This document shows, in pieces, positions 26,531-35,727 of a stretch of DNA of 39,842 nt. The position numbers and the translations under genes are program-made. The stretch spans positions 1 through 39,842 of the forward strand of contig CACIGF010000007.1 of assembly GCA_902586195.1 (NCBI GenBank), given 5' to 3'. Source of the stretch: an uncultured beta proteobacterium. GTDB lineage: Bacteria > Pseudomonadota > Gammaproteobacteria > Burkholderiales > Burkholderiaceae_A. The stretch's first letter is position 1. The number at the start of each line of letters is the position of its first letter. The notes beneath the pieces were generated by a model. The model saw only the letters and a program-made list of their open reading frames with translations. It was not told the DNA's origin and did not search any database.

Positions 26531-29500
26531 ATGTTACAAAAATTCGGTAAAATAATACCTCGAATTAATAATATATACGCTATGCAAAAGAATATAGAAA
26601 GTATTCTTGTCCGCTTATTAAAACTAGCGTTAAGTGCTGTTGTGTTGTTTTTTGTCACAACAGCCATAATACTGGCGTCAGTAAGGCTTTGGCTGGGTCC
26701 CGAATTAATAAGGTTTGTAAATGATTCGCAGAAACTGGAAACCTTCTTATCGCGTTTTGAAGAAGCAAGCACTATCGATCTAACTCTAACTAATGCCAAC
26801 CTAAGTTGGGAAAAGTGGCTGATTCCTGAATTAAAAATTTCGATGCTGACGATTTCCGATAAGGAAGACAAGCTAAACATTGCTATATTAGAAAATTTAA
26901 AAGTTAGCTTGGGTGCGAGAAGTTTAATAAAAAACCTACTAGGAGAAACCGCATTTGACTTGGTTTACCTCGACTCATTAAAAATTTATCTTAAAAGAAA
27001 TTGGACTGAGAATTTAAAGAATGTGGGCTTCACCAATTCCCATGGAAGCTCTAAGGCCCTACTTATATTATTAAAAAACATAGGAAGAGCCACCGTTGGA
27101 AAAACTGAGATAGTTGAAGTATACAAAAATGAATTTTGGAAACAAAATCTTTTGCTTAAATTAGGCAGTATAGATTTGGAACAATTGGACGAAGAAACCT
27201 CTCTGACGTTCAAAAAAGTGGAGAGCGAAGAGTTATTGCCAATATTAGAATACTTTGACTTAGCATTAGAAAGTTTCCATGACTACAGATTCAAGGGAAT
27301 GTTTGAAGAAATAAATTTTTCGTTTCGTGGTAATCATTTTGTTAAGGATACTAATTTTGATTCGAAAGCTTTCTTAGATGGGTTAGTAATTACAGGTTTG
27401 TTTTCAAACATCAGCATTGAAAAAATGGAAAAAAAATTATTTTATCTGAATAATCTTGCGGGTAATTTTGTTGTTAAAGAGGGCTCTATTAAAGTCAAGA
27501 TTGGTGGCAGTGAGAGCATATTAAATGCTCCGAAATTTTTTCCATCTGGGGAATTATACTTTTCAGGGATCGAGGGGGAATTACAAAACTTAGATTTCTC
27601 ATTCCATAGACCAGGTGCGTGGAAAACAAAAAAGCTAATTTTTAATTTAGAAAATTTTAAATTCGAAAATCCAGACCTTGTTTTATTTGTCAACGGAGAT
27701 ATTTCGTTATTAAAAGGTGAAGTCTTTAGTAAAGTTGAGGGTGATATTCTTTTTAAAGATCCTCAGGTAATAAGTCATTATCTTCCAAATGCAGTTGGAC
27801 CTAAAACGCGCAATTGGATGAAAAGAGCTTTTCTTTCTGGTGAAACAATCAAAGGAACTTTTGAATATAGCGGTGTTATCGGAAAACCCCACATTAAAAA
27901 AAACAGGAAGGTGAAGTTTAATTTTTTCCCCACTAGCCTAAATCTACTTTTTTCTAAGAGGTGGCCCGCGATCTCTAGCTTGCGAGGAGAAGTTGAAATT
28001 GAAGGAAGATCTTTAAAAATTAAAAATGTTTCTGGAGATTTTGCTGGAAATAAAATAGGAAATATTAATGGTCAAATATCTAATATGAAAAGTGATGCTC
28101 CTGTTCTCAAGTTAAATGGTATTTTAAACGGTGATTTGCAAAGAATTATAAATAGTGCGAACAAAAGCCCAGTAGAAAAATGGCTAAAGAACTTTACAAC
28201 CGATATGAAAGGTAGGGGCTCAGCGGATCTCGACTTATTTCTTACTATCGATCTCAAAAATTTTCAAAACTCTGATGTGTTTGGAAAATTGACTCTAAAA
28301 AATAACGAGATATCACTTAAGGATTTTCTTCCTGAATTCACGATCCATAACGGGGAGGTTATATTTAGTAAAAATAAACTCGTGGAATTGGATTTAAAAG
28401 GTACAAGCCTCGGAGGAAACTTTAGTATCTCAGATCGCGAAGATGATGGGAGTGAGAACTTAAATCTGGCAATGACTGGTTCTTTTGATTCAAATGAGTT
28501 TGTAAAATGGTTATTTAAAATTAGAAATCCTTACAAAAGTAATACGTTCAAGGGGGTTGTTGACTATAAACTGGACATTAATTTTCAGAACAATACGTTG
28601 AGTGTACTAGGGTACTCTGATCTTGCAAAGTTAGGCATTGATGTACCACACATCTACGCTAAAATATCCGGAGAAAAAAGTAACCTTTTTTTAGAATATA
28701 GACTTAAGAAGAAAGCTGATAATGTTAGCAGTGGTTGGGCGCTAAATATTAAGTCTCCTCGCGAGAAGTTTGCATTACTAGTTAAAAAAAATCTGTTCAA
28801 TGAGTTTGGAAATAAGGATGCAAACAGCGGTTCTGCATATTACAAACTCCATATTGGTGATAGTAAGAACACTGAGGGTAATGTAATCAAATCTGTTGAA
28901 GAGCAGAAAAAAATAAAAGATAACAATATCGTTACTATTTCTACGGACAATTTGTCTCTGGATAAGCTTTATGATTTCGTAAAAACTCAGAAAGAATTCT
29001 TTGCCACAAATGGCAATGCTAAGCTTTTTAATCTTTCGACTATGATTGACGTATCAAGTAAGAGGTTAATTTGGCAGAATAACGAGTTTCGTAATTTCAA
29101 AGGATTATTTTTTATGGGACTAGATGGTTTGTCTGGTGATATAAAAGCCGATCAAGCAAGTGGCAAGGTAACCTGGTATCGAGATACAGAAACTATTGAT
29201 TTAGATTTTGCAAAATTGGAACTTCAGCAAATACTTTCTGCTAAAAAGTCCTCAAACTCAAGTATTGCTGGAAATGACATTGGCATACCTATTACACTAA
29301 AACTCAAAGTAGATGAATTTACTAATAAATTTGGCAAGTTAGGTAAGATTAAGCTTAGTATAAAGTCTGAGCCGGAATTAAAAACATGGTTTGTCAGGGA
29401 CCTTTCTATGTTTTCAGATGACTTCCAGCTCTTTGCTAGTGGTTTTTGGAAGATAGTAGAAGACCCAAAAAGTTATCCATTGCTATACGGTGAGAGAACT

Positions 29501-30202
29501 GAAGCAGGTGAGACTATGAAGCTCACAGAAATAAACTTTCGATTGGATACTGATAACATCCAGGCATTAATGGATAAGGTTGGTTACCCTGGATTGTTTG
29601 GTCAAGCCGAGGGAATTTTGTCAGGGCAATTAGCATGGGCAGGAAATCCTCTCAATTTTAATTTAGAGAATATGTATGGAGGTGTTTACGTTGATATCTT
29701 GGATGGTAAATTTATTCCTGCGGAGCCAGGTTTGGGAAGACTGATAGGTCTTTTTAATCTTCAATCACTCTCCAAGAGATTAAAACTAGACTTCGGAGAT
29801 GTTTTTAGCGAAGGTTTCTCTTTTGATAGAGTAAGAGGAGATGTAAAGTTAGAAAGGGGTGTTGCCCAAACTAGTAATTTACGGGTTCTAGGGACCCAGG
29901 CAACCGTTTTTCTAGAAGGGTTTATCGACCTAGGGGAAGAAAAACAAGACCTTAGAGTTTTAGTGTTACCAAATTTCAATGCAGGTTTAGCATCTTTGGG
30001 TTATGTTCTAGTTAATCCAGCCGTTGGGCTGGGTAGCTTTTTAGCACAATATATTTTGCGTGACCCCCTTCAAAAAATACTGGCTTTTGAATACAAAATC
30101 TCTGGCAATCTTTATACACCTGAGGTTGAGAAAAATTCATTAAGGAGTTTTAATCAATCAAAACAACTAGAATACAATGAGACGAGGAAGGTTATTGAAT
30201 AG
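26531..30202 (+). CDS. yhdP: YhdP-family AsmA-like envelope protein
   Basis: A 1223-residue protein with one N-terminal membrane helix (about residues 28-50) and a long beta-rich periplasmic part. The opening after the helix (VRLWLGPELIRFVNDSQKLETFL) and the C-terminal block (GQAEGILSGQLAWAGNP, DGKFIPAEPGLGRLIGLFNLQSL, then FDRVRGDVKLERG) match the YhdP/TIGR02099 group. In E. coli YhdP, with TamB and YdbH, carries phospholipid to the outer membrane. The ATG at 26531 is the longest option; the ATG at 26582 would leave a more usual short cytoplasmic leader and more room for divergent promoters. It overlaps the nitrilase gene by 26 bases. Confidence 0.92.
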   Translation: MLQKFGKIIPRINNIYAMQKNIESILVRLLKLALSAVVLFFVTTAIILASVRLWLGPELIRFVNDSQKLETFLSRFEEASTIDLTLTNANLSWEKWLIPELKISMLTISDKEDKLNIAILENLKVSLGARSLIKNLLGETAFDLVYLDSLKIYLKRNWTENLKNVGFTNSHGSSKALLILLKNIGRATVGKTEIVEVYKNEFWKQNLLLKLGSIDLEQLDEETSLTFKKVESEELLPILEYFDLALESFHDYRFKGMFEEINFSFRGNHFVKDTNFDSKAFLDGLVITGLFSNISIEKMEKKLFYLNNLAGNFVVKEGSIKVKIGGSESILNAPKFFPSGELYFSGIEGELQNLDFSFHRPGAWKTKKLIFNLENFKFENPDLVLFVNGDISLLKGEVFSKVEGDILFKDPQVISHYLPNAVGPKTRNWMKRAFLSGETIKGTFEYSGVIGKPHIKKNRKVKFNFFPTSLNLLFSKRWPAISSLRGEVEIEGRSLKIKNVSGDFAGNKIGNINGQISNMKSDAPVLKLNGILNGDLQRIINSANKSPVEKWLKNFTTDMKGRGSADLDLFLTIDLKNFQNSDVFGKLTLKNNEISLKDFLPEFTIHNGEVIFSKNKLVELDLKGTSLGGNFSISDREDDGSENLNLAMTGSFDSNEFVKWLFKIRNPYKSNTFKGVVDYKLDINFQNNTLSVLGYSDLAKLGIDVPHIYAKISGEKSNLFLEYRLKKKADNVSSGWALNIKSPREKFALLVKKNLFNEFGNKDANSGSAYYKLHIGDSKNTEGNVIKSVEEQKKIKDNNIVTISTDNLSLDKLYDFVKTQKEFFATNGNAKLFNLSTMIDVSSKRLIWQNNEFRNFKGLFFMGLDGLSGDIKADQASGKVTWYRDTETIDLDFAKLELQQILSAKKSSNSSIAGNDIGIPITLKLKVDEFTNKFGKLGKIKLSIKSEPELKTWFVRDLSMFSDDFQLFASGFWKIVEDPKSYPLLYGERTEAGETMKLTEINFRLDTDNIQALMDKVGYPGLFGQAEGILSGQLAWAGNPLNFNLENMYGGVYVDILDGKFIPAEPGLGRLIGLFNLQSLSKRLKLDFGDVFSEGFSFDRVRGDVKLERGVAQTSNLRVLGTQATVFLEGFIDLGEEKQDLRVLVLPNFNAGLASLGYVLVNPAVGLGSFLAQYILRDPLQKILAFEYKISGNLYTPEVEKNSLRSFNQSKQLEYNETRKVIE

Positions 30203-31064
30203 AGAAACATGCAAGTGTAAAGTGGCAGCAATACAGATGGTCTCTACCGATTCAGTGGATACCAATCTCGCAACCATGTCGGCGCAAGTGAGACTTGCTG
30301 CTAATATGGGAGCCGAGCTCGTCGTATTACCTGAGTACTTTTCGTTTATAGGGCAGTCAGAGGATGAGAAAGTTAAATGGGCTGAAGAGGATAATTATGA
30401 ATCAGGTGCTAATGCGCAAAAAATTCAAACTGTTCTTAGTAATGCTGCAAAGGAAAATAGTGTTTGGTTAATTGGTGGGACGTGTCCAATCTTTGCCGAA
30501 TCTGAGGATAAAGTGTGTAATGCAATGTTTGTATTTGATCAAAAGGGAAACAGAAGAGCTAGATATGACAAGATTCATTTGTTTAAATACAAGAATGGAG
30601 TTGAGAGTTATGATGAAAGTGCATTTTGCGAAGCGGGGAATCAACCCTTAATGGTTGATACACCAGCAGGCAAAACTTTTTTATCAGTATGTTATGACCT
30701 GAGGTTTCCTGAATTATATAGAAAAAGACTTCCTGAGGATGCTTCACCAGATGTAATAATAGTTGCAGCTGCATTCACAAGAACTACCGGGGAAGCACAT
30801 TGGGAGGTTTTGTTGAGGGCCAGGGCAATTGAAAATCAGGCTTATGTCATTGCTAGTGCGCAGGGAGGTGAACATAATTCTGGTAGGGAAACGTGGGGGC
30901 ATAGTATGATTATAGATCCATGGGGAGATATAATAGCAAAGTGTAACTTTGGCGAAGATATAGTTTTAGGGGAAGTTAATATGAAAAAACTACAAACCAT
31001 CAGAGCAAACCTTCCCGCCCTAGAACATCAGGAATTTAATTTGAGAAAGAGATTATCATGTTAG
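30177..31064 (+). CDS. Carbon-nitrogen hydrolase (Nit1-like amidase)
   Basis: Nitrilase-superfamily amidase with the full Glu-Lys-Cys triad: E53 in VVLPEYFSF, K132 in RYDKIHLF and C172 in SVCYDLRFPELYR. These contexts match the Nit1/NitFhit branch, whose members hydrolyse deaminated glutathione; the substrate here is inferred from that branch. The C-terminal segment HSMIIDPWGDIIA is also typical. About ten non-conserved residues precede the fold, so a later start is possible. It is placed between yhdP and tldD with overlaps at both ends (26 and 7 bases), an arrangement conserved in betaproteobacteria. Confidence 0.92.
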   Translation: MRRGRLLNRETCKCKVAAIQMVSTDSVDTNLATMSAQVRLAANMGAELVVLPEYFSFIGQSEDEKVKWAEEDNYESGANAQKIQTVLSNAAKENSVWLIGGTCPIFAESEDKVCNAMFVFDQKGNRRARYDKIHLFKYKNGVESYDESAFCEAGNQPLMVDTPAGKTFLSVCYDLRFPELYRKRLPEDASPDVIIVAAAFTRTTGEAHWEVLLRARAIENQAYVIASAQGGEHNSGRETWGHSMIIDPWGDIIAKCNFGEDIVLGEVNMKKLQTIRANLPALEHQEFNLRKRLSC

Positions 31065-32533
31065 ACAAAGTGAAGTCAGATCCATTTGATATCGCAAAAC
31101 AGAATTTAATTGAGCCATATGGACTTACTGAAGAAAATTTATTCGATCTTCATAATCAGCTGGAAGTTAAGGGTGTCGATTTTGCAGATATTTACCTTCA
31201 ATCAACTATATCTGAATCATGGAATCTTGAGGAAGGCATTGTAAAGGGAGGCGCTTTCTTGATAGATCAAGGTTTTGGTGTTCGTACTGTTTCAGGAGAC
31301 AGAACATCTTTTGCATTTTCAGATACCATCAGTCAAAAGACTTTGGAAGAAGCAGTCAAAAACACGCTATCGATTTCCAGAACATCAACTGAAAAGAAGA
31401 AATCAATTTATTTGGATGGAAAGAAAAACAGTCCAAAATCCGGTCAAGCGAGTTCGCTTTACGATTATGACAACCCGGTCGATGCTATGTCTTCCCAAGA
31501 AAAGGTTGAACTTTTGCAAGAAATTGAAGCTTTGGCTAGGAAAAAGGACCCTAGGATTTCTCAGGTAATGGCTTCAATTTCGGGTAGCTTTAGCATTGTG
31601 ATGATCGTAACTGATAGAGGTCTGATTACAGACTTGAGGCCCCTTGTGCGACTTTCTGTTACCGCAATAGCAGAGGAAAAAAACCGAAAAGAATATGGTG
31701 TAAGTGGCGGCGGTGGTCGATTCGCTATGAATAGTTTCTCTGGTTCAACATTAGAAACTTATGTCAATGAAGCTACTAGGCAAGCTTTGATAAATTTAGA
31801 GTCTAGGCCCGCACCAGCGGGCCTAATGTCCGTAGTTTTAGGTCCTGGATGGCCCGGAATCTTGTTGCATGAGGCAGTGGGACACGGTTTGGAAGGGGAT
31901 TTTAATAGAAAAGAATCATCTGTTTTTTCTGGCAGAATTGGAGAGAGAGTTGGAGCGCCTGGTGTAACTGTTGTCGACAACGGAACAATCTCGAACCGGA
32001 GAGGTTCGCTGAATGTCGATGATGAGGGAAATACTTCGCAAAATAACGTTCTAATTGAAGATGGGATTTTGAGGGGATATATGCAAGATCGGCTCAATGC
32101 AAGATTAATGAAAACAAATGTCACCGGTAATGGGCGCCGAGAATCATTTGCTCATTTACCAATGCCAAGAATGACAAATACATATATGCTTCCTGGTAAA
32201 CATGATCCGAAGGAGGTGTTAGAAAGTCTTGAAAAGGGGATTTATGCAGTAAACTTTGGCGGGGGACAGGTAGATATTACAAACGGTAAATTTGTTTTTT
32301 CCGCTTCAGAAGCTTACTGGGTTGAGAAAGGACAAATTAAATACCCTGTCAAAGGCGCAACCTTGATAGGAAACGGTCCTGATGCACTGACAAAAATAAA
32401 GATGGTGGGTTCAGACCTTAAACTAGACTCAGGTGTGGGGACTTGTGGAAAGGATGGTCAGAGGGTCCCGGTTGGGGTTGGCCAACCTACAATCTTGATA
32501 GAAGGGTTAACCATCGGCGGCACCGCGGAGTAG
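31058..32533 (+). CDS. tldD: Metalloprotease TldD
   Basis: TldD forms a heterodimer with TldE (PmbA) that degrades unfolded peptides and processes some RiPP precursors. The zinc motif HEAVGH lies at 271-276 in LLHEAVGHGLEGDFNRK, and the third ligand region is FVFSASEAYWVEKG near the C-terminus. DQGFGVRTVSGDRTSFAFSD and GNGRRESF are further family marks. The 491 residues are normal. TldE is not in the window. It overlaps the nitrilase gene by seven bases and leads directly to aroG. Confidence 0.96.
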   Translation: MLDKVKSDPFDIAKQNLIEPYGLTEENLFDLHNQLEVKGVDFADIYLQSTISESWNLEEGIVKGGAFLIDQGFGVRTVSGDRTSFAFSDTISQKTLEEAVKNTLSISRTSTEKKKSIYLDGKKNSPKSGQASSLYDYDNPVDAMSSQEKVELLQEIEALARKKDPRISQVMASISGSFSIVMIVTDRGLITDLRPLVRLSVTAIAEEKNRKEYGVSGGGGRFAMNSFSGSTLETYVNEATRQALINLESRPAPAGLMSVVLGPGWPGILLHEAVGHGLEGDFNRKESSVFSGRIGERVGAPGVTVVDNGTISNRRGSLNVDDEGNTSQNNVLIEDGILRGYMQDRLNARLMKTNVTGNGRRESFAHLPMPRMTNTYMLPGKHDPKEVLESLEKGIYAVNFGGGQVDITNGKFVFSASEAYWVEKGQIKYPVKGATLIGNGPDALTKIKMVGSDLKLDSGVGTCGKDGQRVPVGVGQPTILIEGLTIGGTAE

Positions 32534-32538
32534 CTTTA

Positions 32539-33609
32539 ATGGGTGATAATTTAACAGATGATGTACGAATCAGAGAGATAGAAGAAGTTATTGCGCCAAA
32601 ACGGATTATCGATGAGATTCCAGTTTCTGAAGAAGTCTCTGAATTAGTTGTTAGTACTCGGGAAAATATCAGAAAAATTATTCACGGGTTAGACGATCGT
32701 TTACTGTTAATAGTTGGTCCGTGTTCTATTCACGATCCTGAGGCAGCCATTGATTATGCAAAGAGGTTATTGGCGGAACGGGACAAATATAAAGATAGCT
32801 TGGAACTTATAATGAGGGTTTATTTTGAAAAACCTCGTACTACGGTTGGGTGGAAAGGATTGATCAATGACCCTGATTTAAATAACTCTTTTGATATCAA
32901 CAAGGGTCTTAGAGTTGGAAGGCGACTGCTTTTTGAGATAAACAATTTAACGATGCCGGCAGGAGTAGAATTTTTGGATGTGATTTCTCCGCAATATATT
33001 GCTGACCTTGTTTCTTGGGGCGCTATTGGTGCGCGTACGACAGAATCTCAAATACATAGAGAATTAGCATCTGGATTGTCATGCCCGGTCGGATTTAAGA
33101 ACGGTACAACAGGAAACGTTGGTATTGCCGTTGATGCTGTTAGAGCTTCCAGCCACTCACATCATTTTCTGTCTGTAACTAAGTCAGGGCAGTCGGCAAT
33201 TGTAAAAACAGCGGGAAACTCCGATTGCCATGTTATTTTACGAGGTGGGAAGAGTCCTAATTATGATGTTGACACTATTGCGGGACTCGTCAAGGAACTC
33301 AACCAAAACGAAGTATCTCCAAAAGTTATGGTTGATGCTAGTCATGGAAACTCCAACAAAAAACCAGAAAACCAACATATTGTGGTTGACAGCTTGTGTG
33401 AAAGAATCTCCTCTGGGGATAAGAGTGTTTTTGGAGTCATGATTGAAAGTAATATTATTGCGGGTAGGCAAGATCTCGGAAGTGTTACCGACATATCAAA
33501 ATTGGAATACGGTAAGAGTATTACGGATGCATGCATATCATGGCCTGAGACTGTGGGAATTTTAGAGAATTTGTCTAGCGCAGTCAAAGAGAGGAGATCT
33601 AATCCCTGA
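32539..33609 (+). CDS. aroG: 3-deoxy-7-phosphoheptulonate synthase (DAHP synthase, type I)
   Basis: First enzyme of the shikimate pathway, condensing PEP and erythrose 4-phosphate. Type I (AroFGH) features are LLLIVGPCSIHDPEAAIDYA, MRVYFEKPRTTVGWKG, GARTTESQIHRELASGL, GFKNGTTGN, VMVDASHGNSNKKP (metal and substrate ligands) and a C-terminal SITDACISW. The protein from the ATG at 32539 has 356 residues; an upstream in-frame start lies inside tldD and has no homology. GGAG at 32527-32530 is a good ribosome-binding site. Which aromatic amino acid inhibits it cannot be told. It converges on the adenosyltransferase with 24 bases between. Confidence 0.96.
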   Translation: MGDNLTDDVRIREIEEVIAPKRIIDEIPVSEEVSELVVSTRENIRKIIHGLDDRLLLIVGPCSIHDPEAAIDYAKRLLAERDKYKDSLELIMRVYFEKPRTTVGWKGLINDPDLNNSFDINKGLRVGRRLLFEINNLTMPAGVEFLDVISPQYIADLVSWGAIGARTTESQIHRELASGLSCPVGFKNGTTGNVGIAVDAVRASSHSHHFLSVTKSGQSAIVKTAGNSDCHVILRGGKSPNYDVDTIAGLVKELNQNEVSPKVMVDASHGNSNKKPENQHIVVDSLCERISSGDKSVFGVMIESNIIAGRQDLGSVTDISKLEYGKSITDACISWPETVGILENLSSAVKERRSNP

Positions 33610-33633
33610 TATTATGCAAATAAAGGTGAAAAT

Positions 33634-34233
33634 TTATTTATTTTTTCTTTTTTTTCTGGTCTCCCACGTTTGTTCATCTAATTTATAGAGTCTGTCCAAT
33701 CGTCTACTTAAAACAAAAAAAAAGTCGGACAATCTATTGATAAACGGCAAAACTGGGCTTTTTTGAAATTTTTCGTATTCGGGGTTATTTTCGATTAAAT
33801 TCATTAACGATCTTTCTGCCCTCCTGCACACAGTTCTTGATACATGGGCTTTCGCTCCCAATTGACTTCCACCTGGTAGGACGAATTCTCTTAGAGGAGG
33901 TAAATCTTGATTGATTTCGTAAATAATATTTTCTAGAAATATGACAGCCTTCTCATCAAAAATTTCTATGTCCTCTGAACATACAGCACCTCCAATATCG
34001 AATAATGTATGTTGTATACGAGTTATCCAACCGTATATATCCCTAAGTGAATCTTCTGTTGAATTAATAATGAACAAATCTGCTTTTAAAGTGCCTATAT
34101 AAGCATTTAGTTCGTCTAAATCGCCGAGAAAGTTAACGATATTGGAATTTTTTGAAATTCGCTTGTTTGGATTTATACTAGTCATTCCGGAATCTCCGCT
34201 TTTTGTAACTATCCGGTCTAATCTGTTTTTCAT
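33634..34233 (-). CDS. PduO/MMAB-type cob(I)alamin adenosyltransferase
   Basis: Transfers adenosyl from ATP to corrinoid. The N-terminal ATP-binding motif is TKSGDSGMTSI (residues 10-20), then NFLGDLDELNAYIG; the helical core carries VLPGGSQLGAKAHVSRTVCRRAERSL and ends FINRLSDFFFVLSRRLD, all typical of the PduO/MMAB group and unlike CobA. The 199 residues are normal. No adenosylcobalamin-dependent enzyme or cobalamin synthesis gene is in the window, and nrdAB is the B12-independent class, so the user of the cofactor lies elsewhere. It diverges from glcD with 18 bases between starts. Confidence 0.95.
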   Translation of the reverse strand: MKNRLDRIVTKSGDSGMTSINPNKRISKNSNIVNFLGDLDELNAYIGTLKADLFIINSTEDSLRDIYGWITRIQHTLFDIGGAVCSEDIEIFDEKAVIFLENIIYEINQDLPPLREFVLPGGSQLGAKAHVSRTVCRRAERSLMNLIENNPEYEKFQKSPVLPFINRLSDFFFVLSRRLDRLYKLDEQTWETRKKRKNK

Positions 34234-34251
34234 AAGTTAGGGCACGTTTGT

Positions 34252-35703
34252 ATGGATAAAAATTTGTTGAAAGAATTACAATCTTTTTTGAAAATCGACC
34301 AAATTATAACAGATAAGTCCAGCATTCAAGTTTATCAACGGGACGGTTTGTCGGGATATTCTGGGATTCCGGGTATGGTGCTTCTTCCAGAATCTGAAAA
34401 TGATATCGTTAAAATCGTTAAAATTTGCTGCAAATACAATACTCCTGTTGTTACAAGGGGGGCCGGCACCGGTCTATCTGGTGGAGCTGTTCCAACCGAC
34501 GGGTCAATAGTGTTGTCAACATCTAGATTGAATAAAATACTGAAAGTTAATCCTGAACAAAGAACGGCTGTTGTTCAGCCTGGGGTTAGAAATATAGTCA
34601 TATCGGAAAAAGCAAAGGAGTTTAATCTTTTTTATGCGCCGGATCCCTCTTCGCAAATAGCGTGTTCCATCGGGGGAAACGTTGCTGAGAACTCTGGTGG
34701 GGTACATTGTTTAAAGTATGGTCTAACACTGCACAATGTAGTCAATGTTCGCGCTGTAGACTGTGAGGGTAGTGTTATAGATCTTGGGTTGGACTCTTTT
34801 GATTTTCCAGGCTTAGACCTTTTATCCCTTATAGTGGGGTCAGAGGGAATGTTAGCAGTCATAACTGAGATAACCGTAAGGTTATTACCTCGACCATGCT
34901 CTGCAAAAGTGATTATGGCCTCTTTCAATGCCGTAGAAGACGCTGCTAATGCAGTTGCAGGTATTATTTCAGAGGGAATAGTACCCGCCGGACTTGAAAT
35001 GATGGATGGGGGAATGGTTCAGGCTGTGGAAGATTTCGTACATGCGGGGTATGATACGGAGGCGGCAGCGATCCTCCTTTGCGAATCCGACGGGATGGCT
35101 GCGGAAGTCGATGAGGAAATTGATCTAATGGTAGGAACTCTAAAAAAGTTTGGTGCATCGAAGTGTCTGGTTTCAGCTAATGATCATCAACGAGATTTGT
35201 TTTGGTCGGGTAGAAAGAATGCGTTCCCAGCGTCTGGGAGACTTTCACCGGATTATTATTGTATAGATGGCACAATACCGAGAAAAAAGGTTGGAGCTAT
35301 GTTGCGAGAGATCGAAAGAATGGAAGAGTTTTATAATCTTCGGTGCATCAATGTTTTTCATGCAGGAGACGGTAACTTACACCCTTTAATTTTATTTGAT
35401 TCTTCAAAACCGGGTGAGTTTGAAAAAACGGAAAAGTTTGGCGAAGAAATTTTAGATTTGTGTGTAAAGTTTGGGGGCACAATAACTGGAGAGCATGGAG
35501 TCGGTTTAGAAAAGTTAGGTTCTATGTGTGTTCAATTTACTGAAGAGGAGAGAAATACTTTTTCTGCGGTGAAGCTCGCTTTCGATAAAAATAACCTCTT
35601 TAATCCTGGAAAAGTAATTCCTATTCTTTCGAGGTGTGTTGAAAAAGGTAGGAAACATGTTCATAAGGACAACAGGGAGTTTAAAGAGATTCCTAGCTTT
35701 TAA
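34252..35703 (+). CDS. glcD: Glycolate oxidase FAD subunit GlcD
   Basis: FAD-linked 2-hydroxyacid dehydrogenase subunit. The PP-loop is TRGAGTGLSGGAVP (68-81), with DPSSQIACSIGGNVAENSGG as second FAD contact and SEGMLAVITEITVRLLP at the end of the FAD domain. The C-terminal FAD-oxidase domain shows NVFHAGDGNLHPLILFD (metal-site His) and GTITGEHGVGLEKL. The 483 residues and the glcE neighbour favour GlcD over D-lactate dehydrogenases. It lies 24 bases before glcE. Glycolate oxidation also needs the iron-sulfur subunit GlcF, which is not next in line. Confidence 0.93.
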   Translation: MDKNLLKELQSFLKIDQIITDKSSIQVYQRDGLSGYSGIPGMVLLPESENDIVKIVKICCKYNTPVVTRGAGTGLSGGAVPTDGSIVLSTSRLNKILKVNPEQRTAVVQPGVRNIVISEKAKEFNLFYAPDPSSQIACSIGGNVAENSGGVHCLKYGLTLHNVVNVRAVDCEGSVIDLGLDSFDFPGLDLLSLIVGSEGMLAVITEITVRLLPRPCSAKVIMASFNAVEDAANAVAGIISEGIVPAGLEMMDGGMVQAVEDFVHAGYDTEAAAILLCESDGMAAEVDEEIDLMVGTLKKFGASKCLVSANDHQRDLFWSGRKNAFPASGRLSPDYYCIDGTIPRKKVGAMLREIERMEEFYNLRCINVFHAGDGNLHPLILFDSSKPGEFEKTEKFGEEILDLCVKFGGTITGEHGVGLEKLGSMCVQFTEEERNTFSAVKLAFDKNNLFNPGKVIPILSRCVEKGRKHVHKDNREFKEIPSF

Positions 35704-35727
35704 ATAGAATTAGGGTTTTTTCTTTAA

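Noticed and set aside
32443-32538. Longer aroG start inside tldD
   Set aside because: The extra residues are antisense-like tldD coding sequence in another frame without homology, and the ATG at 32539 has a good GGAG site.
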